This document shows positions 38,620 through 49,094 of a stretch of 64,000 bases of DNA, piece by piece. The notes beneath the pieces were generated by a model. The model was given only the letters and a program-made list of their open reading frames with translations. It searched no databases and was not told the DNA's origin. The translations under genes were made by a program, and so were the position numbers. The stretch's first letter is position 1. Every line of letters starts with the position of its first letter. Location of the stretch: the NCBI GenBank assembly GCA_948099385.1, contig CANUEZ040000165.1:9146001-9210000 (forward strand). Direction: 5' to 3'. The stretch comes from Fasciola hepatica. Its lineage: Eukaryota; Platyhelminthes; Trematoda; Plagiorchiida; Fasciolidae.

Positions 38620-38820
38620 GGATCTAATCTGAATGATCTGGAGTGGGAATGGATACTCTTCATTGATCTGTCCACAAATGAATCACAACTGTGATTTTTG
38701 TAGGTCATTCGTGTCTGGGTCACTGCCAACCCAGAGAACAGAAATCACAGTTGTGATTCATTTGTGAGCTCTTCAAAGAAGAGTATCCATTCGCATTCCA
38801 GATGATTCAAATTAGATTCC
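38620..38820. repeat. Foldback / MITE-like imperfect palindrome
   Basis: Left arm 38620-38697 and right arm 38742-38820 are imperfect reverse complements over about 78 bp. The arms share GGATACTCTTC and ACAAATGAATCACAACTGTGAT, and the loop is 44 bp. Within each arm AATCACAACTGTGATT is itself nearly self-complementary, so nested folding is possible. Size, terminal inversion and lack of coding fit a non-autonomous DNA transposon or foldback element. Target-site duplications were not obvious. Confidence 0.85.
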
Positions 38821-38876
38821 AGTGAACAAATAACACCGGAGTGTAAAAGTATGAAAATGAGTGGGCAGAAGAATAC

Positions 38877-38880
<4 letters not shown>

Positions 38881-38929
<49 letters not shown>
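38881..38929. repeat. (TA)n microsatellite
   Basis: TA run of 48-49 nt, 60 bp from the foldback element. Confidence 0.95.
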
Positions 38930-38931
<2 letters not shown>

Positions 38932-38956
38932 CCAAGCCCTCAACCGTGGTTTTAAA

Positions 38957-39090
38957 ATGGCCATGATGCGAACAAACTTTGGGGTGAGCACATTCCTCCT
39001 CTGGATTATGGTGGTTTGTTCGGTTAGACTGTGGTCTTCTTCATCATGTTTCCTTCGAGACTTCTCACTTAAAGAAGAGACGAAGTCTTA
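38957..39090 (+). CDS. Possible leader exon upstream of lectin gene
   Basis: An ATG opens 45 codons containing a hydrophobic stretch STFLLWIMVVCSV, then a stop. It is on the lectin gene's strand, 1.3 kb upstream of the first certain lectin exon, so it could supply a signal peptide if spliced. The only strong donor (GGG|GTGAGC) lies before the hydrophobic core, which argues against this. Listed as a weak candidate only. Confidence 0.15.
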
Positions 39091-39384
39091 CTAAAAATCT
39101 ATCACTGAAATGTAGTTTTCCTGGACTTTGAGCCATACAGCTTTCTCACGAAATAAGTACCCATGGAATTAAGTAGGGCTCGAACCAAGAACACAGAAAG
39201 TTGGGAAGCTTGGAATTGCTTAACTTGACTAATTCGTACTTTCATATTTATGCTTGGTTATTTTTGCCAGAGTCAGACGCAATGTGCATTGGTTTTCTTC
39301 TTTACCCGCTTCGGACGGTGAAAGTACACGTTGAATAATGAATATCTAAAAATTGTTCCACCATTTCGATTTTTCACATTCAGT

Positions 39385-39490
39385 AATAATGAATGGTGGA
39401 CTGAATTTTCGAACCATTGCTTATATATAGTAAGAGGTCAGATTTGGCATATTGTGACTCATCAATATTTTACTACATATTCATGCTTGA
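39385..39490 (+). CDS. Possible N-terminal lectin-domain exon
   Basis: After TTCACATTCAG the plus strand reads EWWTEFSNHCLYIVRGQIWH and continues to a Cys and a weak AG|GTCCTA donor. The WT.F.NHC...........W pattern resembles the start of a C-type lectin domain. It lies 0.8 kb upstream of the first called exon. The donor phase does not match the next exon, so another exon or a different donor would be needed. Confidence 0.3.
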
Positions 39491-40256
39491 GGTCCTAATA
39501 GGTCAGGTGCGGTAATGAGCTGGAAGGCAGTGGGTTACTTTCTATCACCAAAGTGACCGGCAGTGGTGGGTTCGAACCTTTCACGCCCGAGGTGGTAAGA
39601 ACAAGTTTTAAACCAATCGATCACCGCCGGTCGGAATAATACAAGACAGTGCAACTGTTTCATCCTTGTCAAGAATCATCAGCACTGCAAATCTGCTGAG
39701 CCCCGATGCAATTCGATTGAATCGAACAACTTACGGCCAATCTATCCGAACTGTATATCGGATGATTGCTGAACATATACACTATATGATACGGGATCTT
39801 TTCACCACTGCTTTTGGACGGTAACAGTCCGTTGCGTGCACAGCCATCTACTTATGTGATGAACGACTTTTCCGTGGAAGCCCAAGTACAATGTGGGCAT
39901 TCCGTTGCAAAAACTTCCGGAATTTGGTCATTCTGTGAACTGGAGTGGTAGAAGTTTTGACGTGGTGATTCCTCTTGAAGTATTAGCACTAAACTAACTT
40001 CACAAACCACGGAATGGACGACTTAAGCTCGGACTGTCTCACTGCCGATTGACTTTCGAGTGAGCTGTTCTATACGGATTCCGTAACTGATGAATGAATT
40101 GCATAAAACGGTTTTGCTTAAATAGACACTTTTCCAGGAATTCTCGAATTATATTGCTGATAGTACTCACTGGCATCTTGATTTACTAGAAATAGAATAA
40201 TCAATTCTCTGGTTGTAACAGATTGGTGAGTATATAGGCTCCTTATTACTCACAAG

Positions 40257-43200
40257 CCTTTTGCACTAGTGATGACTGATTCAGAAGAGATTCAACTGAT
40301 ACCTTCTAATGGTAAAATCAAATCCAGGTAAGTTTTGTATGTGTGAGAAATAGAAATAGGTATAACATACTGACTTCTGAAAGTCCATTTCTTTTTGAAG
40401 GGTATATAAATCTTCATTTCTCCTTTCATTTTATTTACTTCATTTTTTTGTGAGCATAGCACAATATTCCAGAAAGTGGGTCTCGACCAGTTTTAGGCTG
40501 CCATTTGGGGAGTGACCATCGGTGGAAGCAGAACTCGAACTCGGGACAGATGGCCAGAAAGCTCGTCATACTGACCGTTTGACCATGGCTGGTTCCACCA
40601 ACGACTCCGTAGAACTAACCGCACCCAAGTTCGTTTTGATAACAAACAAAGAGAGTAAACTCTTTCAACGGTGGTCTTTTGTGAGAAGAAATTCACGGGG
40701 TATTGAAATATAGCTGTGTTCTAGCCTGGATTACATTTTGAGGCTTTTTTGGACTTACAGGTTACTGCTTTGATCTGAACTATTCTACCATACATGGAGA
40801 TTTTCAAAAGCACCGTATATTTTTTGGATTTTCTGCAATTATTCTTAAACAGCTTGTTAAAAAAGATTGGGTTAATGCAACACTTTAGTAGTTAGTAAGC
40901 TCTTCTCTCACAATTATACCCCGGAAGGGTTTGTCCTCGAAAGATAGCACGATAGCAGTTTTGTGATTATATAGAACCTTATTTATGCGTTACTTATAAT
41001 TAGCCATAAGAGACACCCGGGGTTTTTCATGATAATGAACACCGCAAAAGATTTATTATTGTGCTCACTTGCTGTTAATACCAATGAATTGCACGCAATG
41101 AGGGTTCGTTTTCACTTTAAATTTTACATCATTCCTACCGTCAGAGAGAAGCGGAAATAGTCGGTCTACCGGGACAAGAATTCTGGTATGATGGAAATAC
41201 GAAATTCGGTTTGTAAGTGAACACAAATTGTGGATTCCTCAAAGCACGACTTTACACGGTGCATCTGACTTCATCTTTGATTGTGCGTATCATACTAAAA
41301 GTGATTGATTTTCTCACGTAGAGACTTTGCGGTGAATGTAAGAAAAGCGACGGCTTCAGGTTACCGAAGAGATTTACAATGATACGGGATAGATGGGGAA
41401 AAGATTTACCTACTACAATCAGCGTTTGAAAGCGGGATCGAGCAAAAATTAGACAGTTCACGTCATGAGACGAAAACAAACACAACACTCAGGTTAAGCA
41501 AACACTGTGAGAATACGGAGAAGAAAGTCACCTGAGATTCATTTGAAGCTCGTATATGGTTGGGAGTACTTTAGGAATAAGGTTAATGAATTTTCCGAGT
41601 AGGTTAGTAAAAGAATCACACAGACCTTGATTAGGAAAGCTCATGGTTGCTCTGTCTATTTGTCTGCCTGTTCAGAATCCTGCCTTGTCACACACCCCAA
41701 CAATGTAATGCTGGTGAGCGATACAGGTAGCAAGGTTCTTTTCCCAACTCGTTGGTCAAAAGATGAATCGAACAATCAGAAATTGATGGCAGTGGAAAAT
41801 GTACCAATGAACTAAAAAAGCGTCTTTTGAAATGGGTCAGGCCAAGGTAGAATAAAACGCACTCTTTCCCGCACGGAGACGGCTCTCGTTCAGGCTAGGT
41901 TCGCTTAACCTATTCACCTGGAAACCGGTGAACAAAGCCTAATTCCGTGTTTTGGCAACACACCGCTTTCGGCTATCTGTGTCAGAAAAATAGAACACGA
42001 GTGAAGCCGTCAAATGTGTTTCTGTTTGGGGATTTCAACGTGCAAACGGGTACTCCCTCTTCGAGTAGGTGTTGTTCAAGCGGTCTTCGTCGCTGATAAA
42101 TTCCATTGTCCGTAGCCCTTGATTGGTCATAGACCTCTTCCAGAAAAACTGTACATTGTCGAGTGACAATGAATTCATTTATCTTTCATTTATTTATAAG
42201 CCACTGTGAAAGTTTCAGTAAGCAAAGTCATGATTCCAAATTTCCAAAAGAAATTAAGACCTATTGATTATGGTTGTTACTTACAACGTTCGGTCTCGCA
42301 CAGAACAGTAAATTAGTCCGGTCCTTTAGCAAGCGTCAGAAATGATAGTATAGCAAAAAATGTATTCAAGTGAAGGCCCAATAGTGAAATAGAGTTTACG
42401 AAGTCTGTTAAACTCAAATTTCGTTGGTAAATTGTACCCGAGTGTCAGCGTATGGTCCCGTGCATTGCTAATAGACGGCTCAGTTCCGTTAGCAGACAGC
42501 CCTTTATCGTCTATCCAAAATGGATGAGAGATAGAACTAGCGAAACAGATCAATGGTTCGATCAGTCCATAAGAAAATGGAACGAAGTCAACCAATCAGC
42601 AGCTAACAGTTGTTCTGATCGAAAGGAACAAAATCAGTTAATCAATGTCTGTGTTCAGTGAGTAAGAAGAGGTGGTTGGGAAGGAGAGAAGTGTTTTTCG
42701 TAAACGAACTTAATTCAGGACAGTTAGATGACTGCTCTGAAGAAGAGGTCGGCCCGACCTAAGTATCAACAAACCTAGAAACTGACAGAAATAGAGAAAA
42801 AAGAAGTTGAAATTCGATAGTTTACCACCAGGCAAATGAGCCACCGTGTACCATATTTTTGAGGGTGAGACTTTGGTAAGACCTGGGAGGTGGGAAAAGG
42901 ATTTCTTCGGGACATGGAAGCTGCCCTTCAGCTTCTACAGTAGTTACAGAAGAGCCTAACGGACGATGGTAACATTTCATTCCTTATGAAAATTCCATGG
43001 GAACTCCACGTAGCTGCTTTATATGGCTAGCTAGGAATGATTCACTACAGACCATTTCAACCAAGTTTCACTTCCAAAATCTTGTATGTGTATCCTGCAA
43101 ATGAACCAAATGGCTATCCGGGTTTTGGTCTCACACACACACACACGTGCGCATAAATTTATGCAAACTCTTGGTTGCTCGAATGAGTTACGTAGTATGG

Positions 43201-43687
43201 AACTTTAAATATGGTTTGTCAAGCAGTATTTTTGTTCATTTACTTTGAATTGGGTAACTTGTAGACTAAATTATTTGTTTCTGAAATACCTCACTGAGCC
43301 TCTACACTCTCACGCAGCATGCCCGCCATGGGATCGCCATACACATTCAAAGGAAAACGTGGTTGTGGCGTTATGAATGGATACGGAATATTTGCGCGCG
43401 TTCCGTGTGATCACTTCGCTTTGCCATTCTGTGAGGTCGCAATCGACTGGGCTGGGTTTTCGGGTAATATGGAGTTTTACACCGACAAATTCAAATACTG
43501 GAAACCAACATATTTGGACAAAAAATCAGTGAACAAGACGTTAGAACATTTATCTGAGGAGGAGGAAACCATAGCAACAGAAATCCCAAAAACAACGGAA
43601 GTCCCTGACGAAGGTCCTCCAAATGAAGGGACAGAAAATAAAGTGGAAGGTGTGGATTATGACACATATTTTGACGAACAAATGTAA
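40257..43687 (+). CDS. C-type lectin-domain protein, 3' part (3 exons)
   Basis: Exons 40257-40327, 41147-41212 and 43318-43687 join in frame: phase 2 at both junctions, donors GTAAGT and GTAAGT, acceptors ending AG. Together they give 168 residues. The order is that of a C-type lectin domain: LVMTDSEEIQ (the L..I.S.EE helix), EIVGLPGQEFWYDGN (the WIGL...G.F.W.DG core), GCGVM with YGIFARVPC, and ALPFCEV (the C..M..G.W....C....PF.CE end). Cys of GCGVM and of VPC would pair; Cys of PFC would pair with one in a missing upstream exon. A tail of about 75 residues rich in Glu, Thr and Pro follows. No EPN or QPD sugar-specificity motif is seen, so calcium-dependent sugar binding is doubtful. The first exon could also begin at ATG 40272. 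A candidate for the missing N-terminal exon is near 39385-39490. The exon 41147 acceptor (CAGAG) is weak but the phase requires it. Confidence 0.6.
41213..43317 (+). other. Second lectin intron with phase-compatible segment
   Basis: The intron is 2.1 kb. A segment ending at 42657 with a strong donor (TTCA|GTGAGTAAG) is open from an acceptor at 42474, 42483 or 42492. It would keep the frame at both ends (phase 2/phase 2, length a multiple of three). It reads QPFIVYPKWMRDRTSETDQW onward. Because exons 41147 and 43318 already form an uninterrupted lectin motif without it, it is treated as intronic, with a cassette exon as an alternative. A (CA)n tract lies at 43134-43146. Confidence 0.4.
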
Positions 43688-43699
43688 TGTCACGAAAAG

Positions 43700-45105
43700 T
43701 TAATCCACTGTGAATGTATCACTCCTGCTACAGTTATTGCACTTCTTTGTCCCATCTAAGAAACAGTTTTCACACGCCTTGTATTTATTGCACATGTGAA
43801 TGCTGGCTCAAATGTTTTTACGAGTTCCAAAAAACTGTTCGTACAAGCAGTAAATTTCAGAAGGATAAGATAATGGATGGTTCAGTGGTCAGGATTGGTT
43901 GTATAGTGTGAAGCGTGATAAACGGGGATCGAACATCACCACGGTTGTATGGGCCGACTCATTGTCAATAGACAGCCAAGTTGCTTCACCATTCAACACG
44001 TCATCACCCGCACAGAATCCACGTTGGAGTTTTAGCCAACGGTTTCGCAAACGATAGGACAGCTGATCGATAAACAGACGAGAAGTTACTTGACACCAGC
44101 TCGGGCTGATTAACTGGTGGTTCGATGATTGCTGACAATGACTCCTTCATCCTATATAAACTGTCTATTTTCTAACAATAAAACAAGACGATCAGAGGGC
44201 AAGAGTGTCCTCTAACTAGCGTTTGTGGGTCAGGCTAGGACACTCATTGCCGCTGATCATTGCTACTTGGCTTTCGCGGGGATTGTTGAAAAGACTGACT
44301 TGTTCGAGGGGGTTTCTGTTTTTCGACACACTCCAAATGTTGTGACCATGAATGTCTGGGCTCCTTCTTCCTTCGTACTAATGTAACAGATGTTTGTGCT
44401 TTCATGGGGCCAACGCTGATGACCTCGAGGGAGGAAAAAACGGTTCGTCACTGAGGCAAGATAGTATCAGTTCATCAAAACAATTCCATTTAGAACCTAT
44501 ATCGCCTATGAACAGTCTATCTGAAATTAATTCTCTTCCGGCAGGAGCATTTTCTAACGTGTGTACTGAACACCGGTAACAGTGTGCATGTGTCGACGAA
44601 GTAAGCGTCTATCTGGTACAGTGAAGCAAAAAACAAATAAATTCATCTGCTGCGACAGGGAGTTTGACGGTTCTTTTTTTGTTGTCCTGATGACAAGCAT
44701 CCAGCTCATAGTCGATGCGAAAGCAATAGAAGCCGTCGAATTACGTAAGGAAATCTATGAGAGCATAAATTCACTTAAGATTGGTATGTTCTTTGTCTCC
44801 GAGATAATGGGATCATCCAGCCCCTTTTGAGCAGGTATGGTTATCCAGTGAAGCTTGTGAAGGTGATAATTTAGCTCACCCTGAAGGTCTATTGGACCGT
44901 TCTGTCATGCTGGCCGATATATTGCCTGCAAGTTGTGCATCCAGATGATTGGTAGACAATGCATCTTTGATGTTTATTGGTTCATTTCAGTCGTTTCTTT
45001 TCGATTGTGATGCTAGACTAATCGCTTCACGTCCATGACAGATCACGTTTATACGCAAGTTTTATTACACACTTATGAATAATCACATAAACACAGGATG
45101 CGGTA
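43700..45105. other. 3' flank of lectin gene; no gene seen
   Basis: No coding support. The piece near 43870-43985 has tRNA-like look (GGTTCAGTGGTCAGGATTGG and a GGGGATCGAAC box-B-like string) and may be a degraded SINE. Confidence 0.35.
44177..44182 (+). promoter_or_regulatory. Possible poly(A) signal of lectin gene
   Basis: AATAAA occurs 490 nt after the lectin stop codon on the same strand. A closer non-canonical signal may be used instead. Confidence 0.3.
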
Positions 45106-45109
45106 GTAG

Positions 45110-46025
45110 CCGCTGATTGAGCTTGCAAAAAAGCTCGCTGCGTACTCCTCGGCTATTTTTCAGCTTTTGATTCGGCACCTCCATCTAATCTTCTCCAGAA
45201 GCTTGAAGCTTTCAACTGTCCCGCGCAACTTCTTTCCCGTCTGTCGAACTATTTTCATAATCGAGTTCAGTAAACTAAGGTTGGGCAAAACACTTGAAAA
45301 CCACGTGCTAACAATTCTGCTTTACTCCAGGATTTAGTGCTATCTCCTTTTCTGTTTTCGGTCTATATTAGCGATCTTCCGGTTTATTCTTCGTCTAACA
45401 TTTAAGTCCACTGATTACGTTGTCCTTTGACAAGCTAGTTCTAATTACCCGAATTTGAGGAAATCTGATGCAAACCTGTTTCTAATAGAGCGTTTCTCCT
45501 CCTATCTGGGTCTAATACTGAATCCGTCTAAATTTCTCGGATGTGCTTTCAGTCTTTCTAGCCCACCTTTCCGTACAAATCAAGTTACACTGAATTCCGA
45601 ATCCCAATCCAAATTTGGTTCTGTCACGTTCCTCGGTGTAAGTCTAGACACCAATTTAAGATGGACATTTCCCATTCAGTACCGTGTCGGTAAACTGCGA
45701 CGCCAATCTTTTGAAATAAGAAAACTCAGGCAGTCTCGCACACCACAAACAATTGTCTCCGAATTTGCTCTTTAATATGTTCTCTTCCAGTTTCACTGTA
45801 TGGTTCACCGGTTTTCCCCCGGCCTTTTTGAAACAAGACTTCGGTGCCCTTCGTCGAGGATTGGTAGTTACCAGTCCCGTTCCATTTCTCCTCTTCGATT
45901 TTTTTTTCGAATGATTTAACTGAACAACTTATTGAATCTTGTGTAGCTCTAGTTCGTAAAATCTTACAAGACCCAAAGCATCCATCACGTACCTGCGACG
46001 TTAACGCATCCAGCTATTCAGTAAC
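45110..46025 (+). mobile_element. CR1-like LINE reverse transcriptase, copy B
   Basis: Plus strand, same family as 19140-20095. It begins near 45150 with FSAFDSAPPSNLLQKLE (motif A, Asp kept in this copy). Next comes SVYISDLP near 45355-45380. The frame 45455-45775 carries LNPSKFLGCAFSLSSPPF and SVTFLGVSLDTNLRWTFPIQ. The last 100 nt of that frame are nearly identical to copy A. Beyond the stop the C-terminal region continues in other frames (LRKILQDPKHPS near 45960). Relative to copy A it keeps the interval between SDLP and LNPSK but has lost the YADD box. Frameshifts and stops make it dead. Confidence 0.85.
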
Positions 46026-46049
46026 CGGTATCTTCCCGTGACATTATGG

Positions 46050-46165
46050 TCCGGCATATTACCAATAGACAGCCTGGCTGAGTAGCAGACAGCGATCCAT
46101 TTCCCAGACAGTATGAAGGGCATGGTCGAAGTGAACGAAGCAGACAGCACGTGATCGGATGTCCA
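46050..46165 (-). repeat. Dispersed repeat, copy 2
   Basis: Reverse complement matches 2835-2945. It sits directly behind the LINE copy B end, possibly as a separate SINE-like insertion. Confidence 0.5.
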
Positions 46166-46329
46166 GTATCGAGGACAGGGGTGGAGCCAGTCCGGCTAAT
46201 CAATAAACCAGTGAGCGGTCGAGAAATGCCTGCACCGACTATAACCGAATCAGTCAATGCGGATGCAGCCACACACATCAGACAGCAGAGCCGTTTAAAA
46301 AAATCAGTGGGCCAATAAGTTTGCATGCA

Positions 46330-47614
46330 AGGATTTAGCTGTGATCATCACGCATATAAAAAATCTGTTTTATGCTAATAACGCAAGATGAATCAAAGGC
46401 AAAACGGCTTCCTTGCTGTAGCTGGTGTGCCGTTCTAGCCCAATTCCAACAGTTACACCGACATCTTTTACCTAATGGTTGGGTCTATCATCAGAAGTGC
46501 ACGATCTATACCTATTGCTGAGTAGCAGCACAAATCATAGCAGGCATAGGTATGACGGAAATCAAAATGGTTCCCATTATTACAGAAGAAAGATGGTGGG
46601 AAACTTGCATTTGTCTTTTCGACATTTCTGGTCAGGTCAATGCAGTATAATGGTAAAATGTAACGACGCTGACACTCATGACCCCTAGTAAACAGTCAAG
46701 CACAATCACCGTGGCGCTGATCAACAATGAAGGAGAAAAAAACGAAAGGTGCTGACGTAAAGCATGCTGTATAGAGTCTTCCTTAACATTATTTTAGCAA
46801 ATTTATCTCAATTGCTCAACAAGGGTAACAAGAGGATGGCACAGTCAGCAGGTAAATGCGCAACAGCTGCAGTCGGATGAAACGAGTATGTCTTGCTTGC
46901 AGGGTTTTCCCGTTACTGGATAGGCATTTGTACTTCTGGATGAATAATTACGTACTTCTTCTACCGAACACACACGGTTAATTTGGAGTCATTATTCCCA
47001 AAAGGATGATTGTGATAGCTGACATCTTTTCAGCAGCTGGTTCCAGAGGTTCTTGAAGTTCTCGGACAGGAATATTCAACCATTATGTACCCACTCAAAC
47101 GCAGGCATTGTGGAATTAAGTCAGAGCAAGAATGAAAGAGACTGGTACTCTCAGCCGGTTTCTCACTTTGCTAGTGACAAAGTTTGGGTTGTAAAAGAAG
47201 CTGGCGTTCTACGTAGGAAAGATAATATTTTATTGCCGTCACTCAGGTTTTCGCAGGGAGACCTCGTAGAAGATATAGAAGCTCATTTAGGGAAATAGGA
47301 ATAAGGGAGATCTGATTCATGGCTGAGTTTCTCTTAATAAAACTTCTGGCAATCGAGTTTGTTGGGATTTTGTAGTGAGTAGGGTGTGACTGTACTATGA
47401 ATTAATTGTACCAGGCATGAGAACAATCAAAACTCCAGCAAAGGTAGCCCTGTAATAGTCAAGTCTACGCTTAAACCACAGGGAATAATCATGAAGGTGA
47501 GCACTTAGGGTGGTACTCAGCGAAGTGTGTTTGTTCACATTTGCATCCGCCTACTTACAAGCTATGCATCCCAGAAGTAACTATTCAGGATCTCATAGAC
47601 CACCGTGGATCATA

Positions 47615-47653
<39 letters not shown>

Positions 47654-48685
47654 TTGTATGTCAGTCTGGCGGTGAACACTCAGGACAGTAAGTCATCCAT
47701 GACACTACTGGTTGGGACTCGCAAACTTTGAGCCGCGGAAAACTCAGCTGGGATTTTTCACACATGTAGAAATGCACCACAGGACCTGGCTCAGTAGGTA
47801 TGGGATCATGGTAACAGCTATTCGATATTTAGGCAAGCAATCATCCGGCCTCTTTGGTAGTTGGTCTCTCGCTGCAAAACTTCTCACTGTGTTGGATGAG
47901 CTAACGGTTAGGGGTCCCACTAGTTTGAGAAAGTTATCTGACGAACTCGAAGATAAGTTTGAAATCATTAGTAAATAAACCCAGGAAAATAAATGGAGAA
48001 CCGTAAGCCTAGTTGGGTGAGACAGTGTTCTCCAATGTCGCCCCCTTTGCAAAGAACTGAACATTATTGAAATTCGATTGTGTTTGTTGCGATTGGAAAA
48101 GTGCGCGCGAGAAAACTCAACAATTACTAGTAAAATCTTTTCGGTTCTCTCCCACTTTGTTGTTATAATCGAAGCCGATTCTTAGCCTTTCCAGGTTTTT
48201 TTCGCTTCAGTCAGTTTATTTCATGTCTCGCCCACCTAGTAGACTCACCGTCCATGAATGTAGTTCGTACTGAGCACCGTTCTATCATTACTGAAGGTCA
48301 GCTACTAAAATAAACAAAAACGTGCGACTGAAATTCCACAAGTGTACCGACGATTTTGGATCTGTTTGGTGAGGACGAAATATGCGGCCATTGAAACGTG
48401 TGATTTAAAGGCACTCTGGATGAACTGAAAAATAAGCACATGGTTTCAAAAGAGAAAGCAAGAAATATACGAGAAAAGCATTGATAAATTATCGGGGAAA
48501 CTGTGAAGTTTGCTGTCTGGAGTGAACGAATTGTGACCAACCAGAAAGTGTTAAACTCTTCAGCAGAGAAATCAGACAGAGCAGGTGATATAGATTTGGG
48601 GAAGAGTGTTCGCCGACTTTCAGTAGAAAGTAATGCAAAACAAGTATAAAATACATGCAATGTGAAGTGTGACCCTACTGGAAAA
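46330..48685. other. No supportable gene
   Basis: Frames of 60-130 codons on both strands lack domains. The minus frame 48298-48690 (130 codons) lies immediately behind the Tc1 remnant and may be element flank. A (TG)n tract sits at 47617-47651. Confidence 0.35.
47617..47651. repeat. (TG)n microsatellite
   Basis: TG run of about 17 units. Confidence 0.95.
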
Positions 48686-48694
48686 AACACTCAT

Positions 48695-49090
48695 TAGTAC
48701 ATGGTTGAGCCATCTTTGGATGATATAACAGCATCTACTCGTCGAGTCATGCTGGCTACCGACCGTTGATAGTATTTAGTAGCACTGTCCCATTCCTCTT
48801 TCACGACAGTCTTCAACTCTCCCAGAGATTTACATTGTCGTGTCTAATCCACTTTATTCATAAACTGGTCCATAAAGTTCCATTGGATTGATATCGGGAG
48901 ATGGAGTTAGTCACGCAAGTGCGGTGCTTTGTTGCTGTCAACATTCCACTTAAGTAGTTTTAAGGATTCGTTTCCAGACACGCCTTCGACGATCACGCTT
49001 GACTAACGAAAATACTGACCCATCGATCCATCTAGTCGATTTCATTGTTGAGTCGACCGATATGTCTTTGAAGGACGAAAATGCTTGATG
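48695..49090 (-). mobile_element. Tc1/mariner transposase C-terminal remnant
   Basis: Minus strand. Near 48990-49060 WIDGSVFSLVKRDRRRRVWK corresponds to the SDES.F.L...RR.VWR block. After a deletion, near 48900, comes LTPSPDINPMELYGPVYE (the RSPDLNPIENLWG motif). The C-terminus LKTVVKEEWDSATKYYQ and SVASMTRRVDAVISSKDG runs to a stop at about 48695. At least two frameshifts; the GGGSVMVWG block is missing. The C-terminal pattern is characteristic of the superfamily, so the call is firm although the copy is short. Confidence 0.8.
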
Positions 49091-49094
49091 ATCT

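Noticed and set aside
42010..42065. FLFGDFNVQTG string as a LINE endonuclease
   Set aside because: Resembles the GDFN motif but only about 15 residues long, with no neighbouring motifs.
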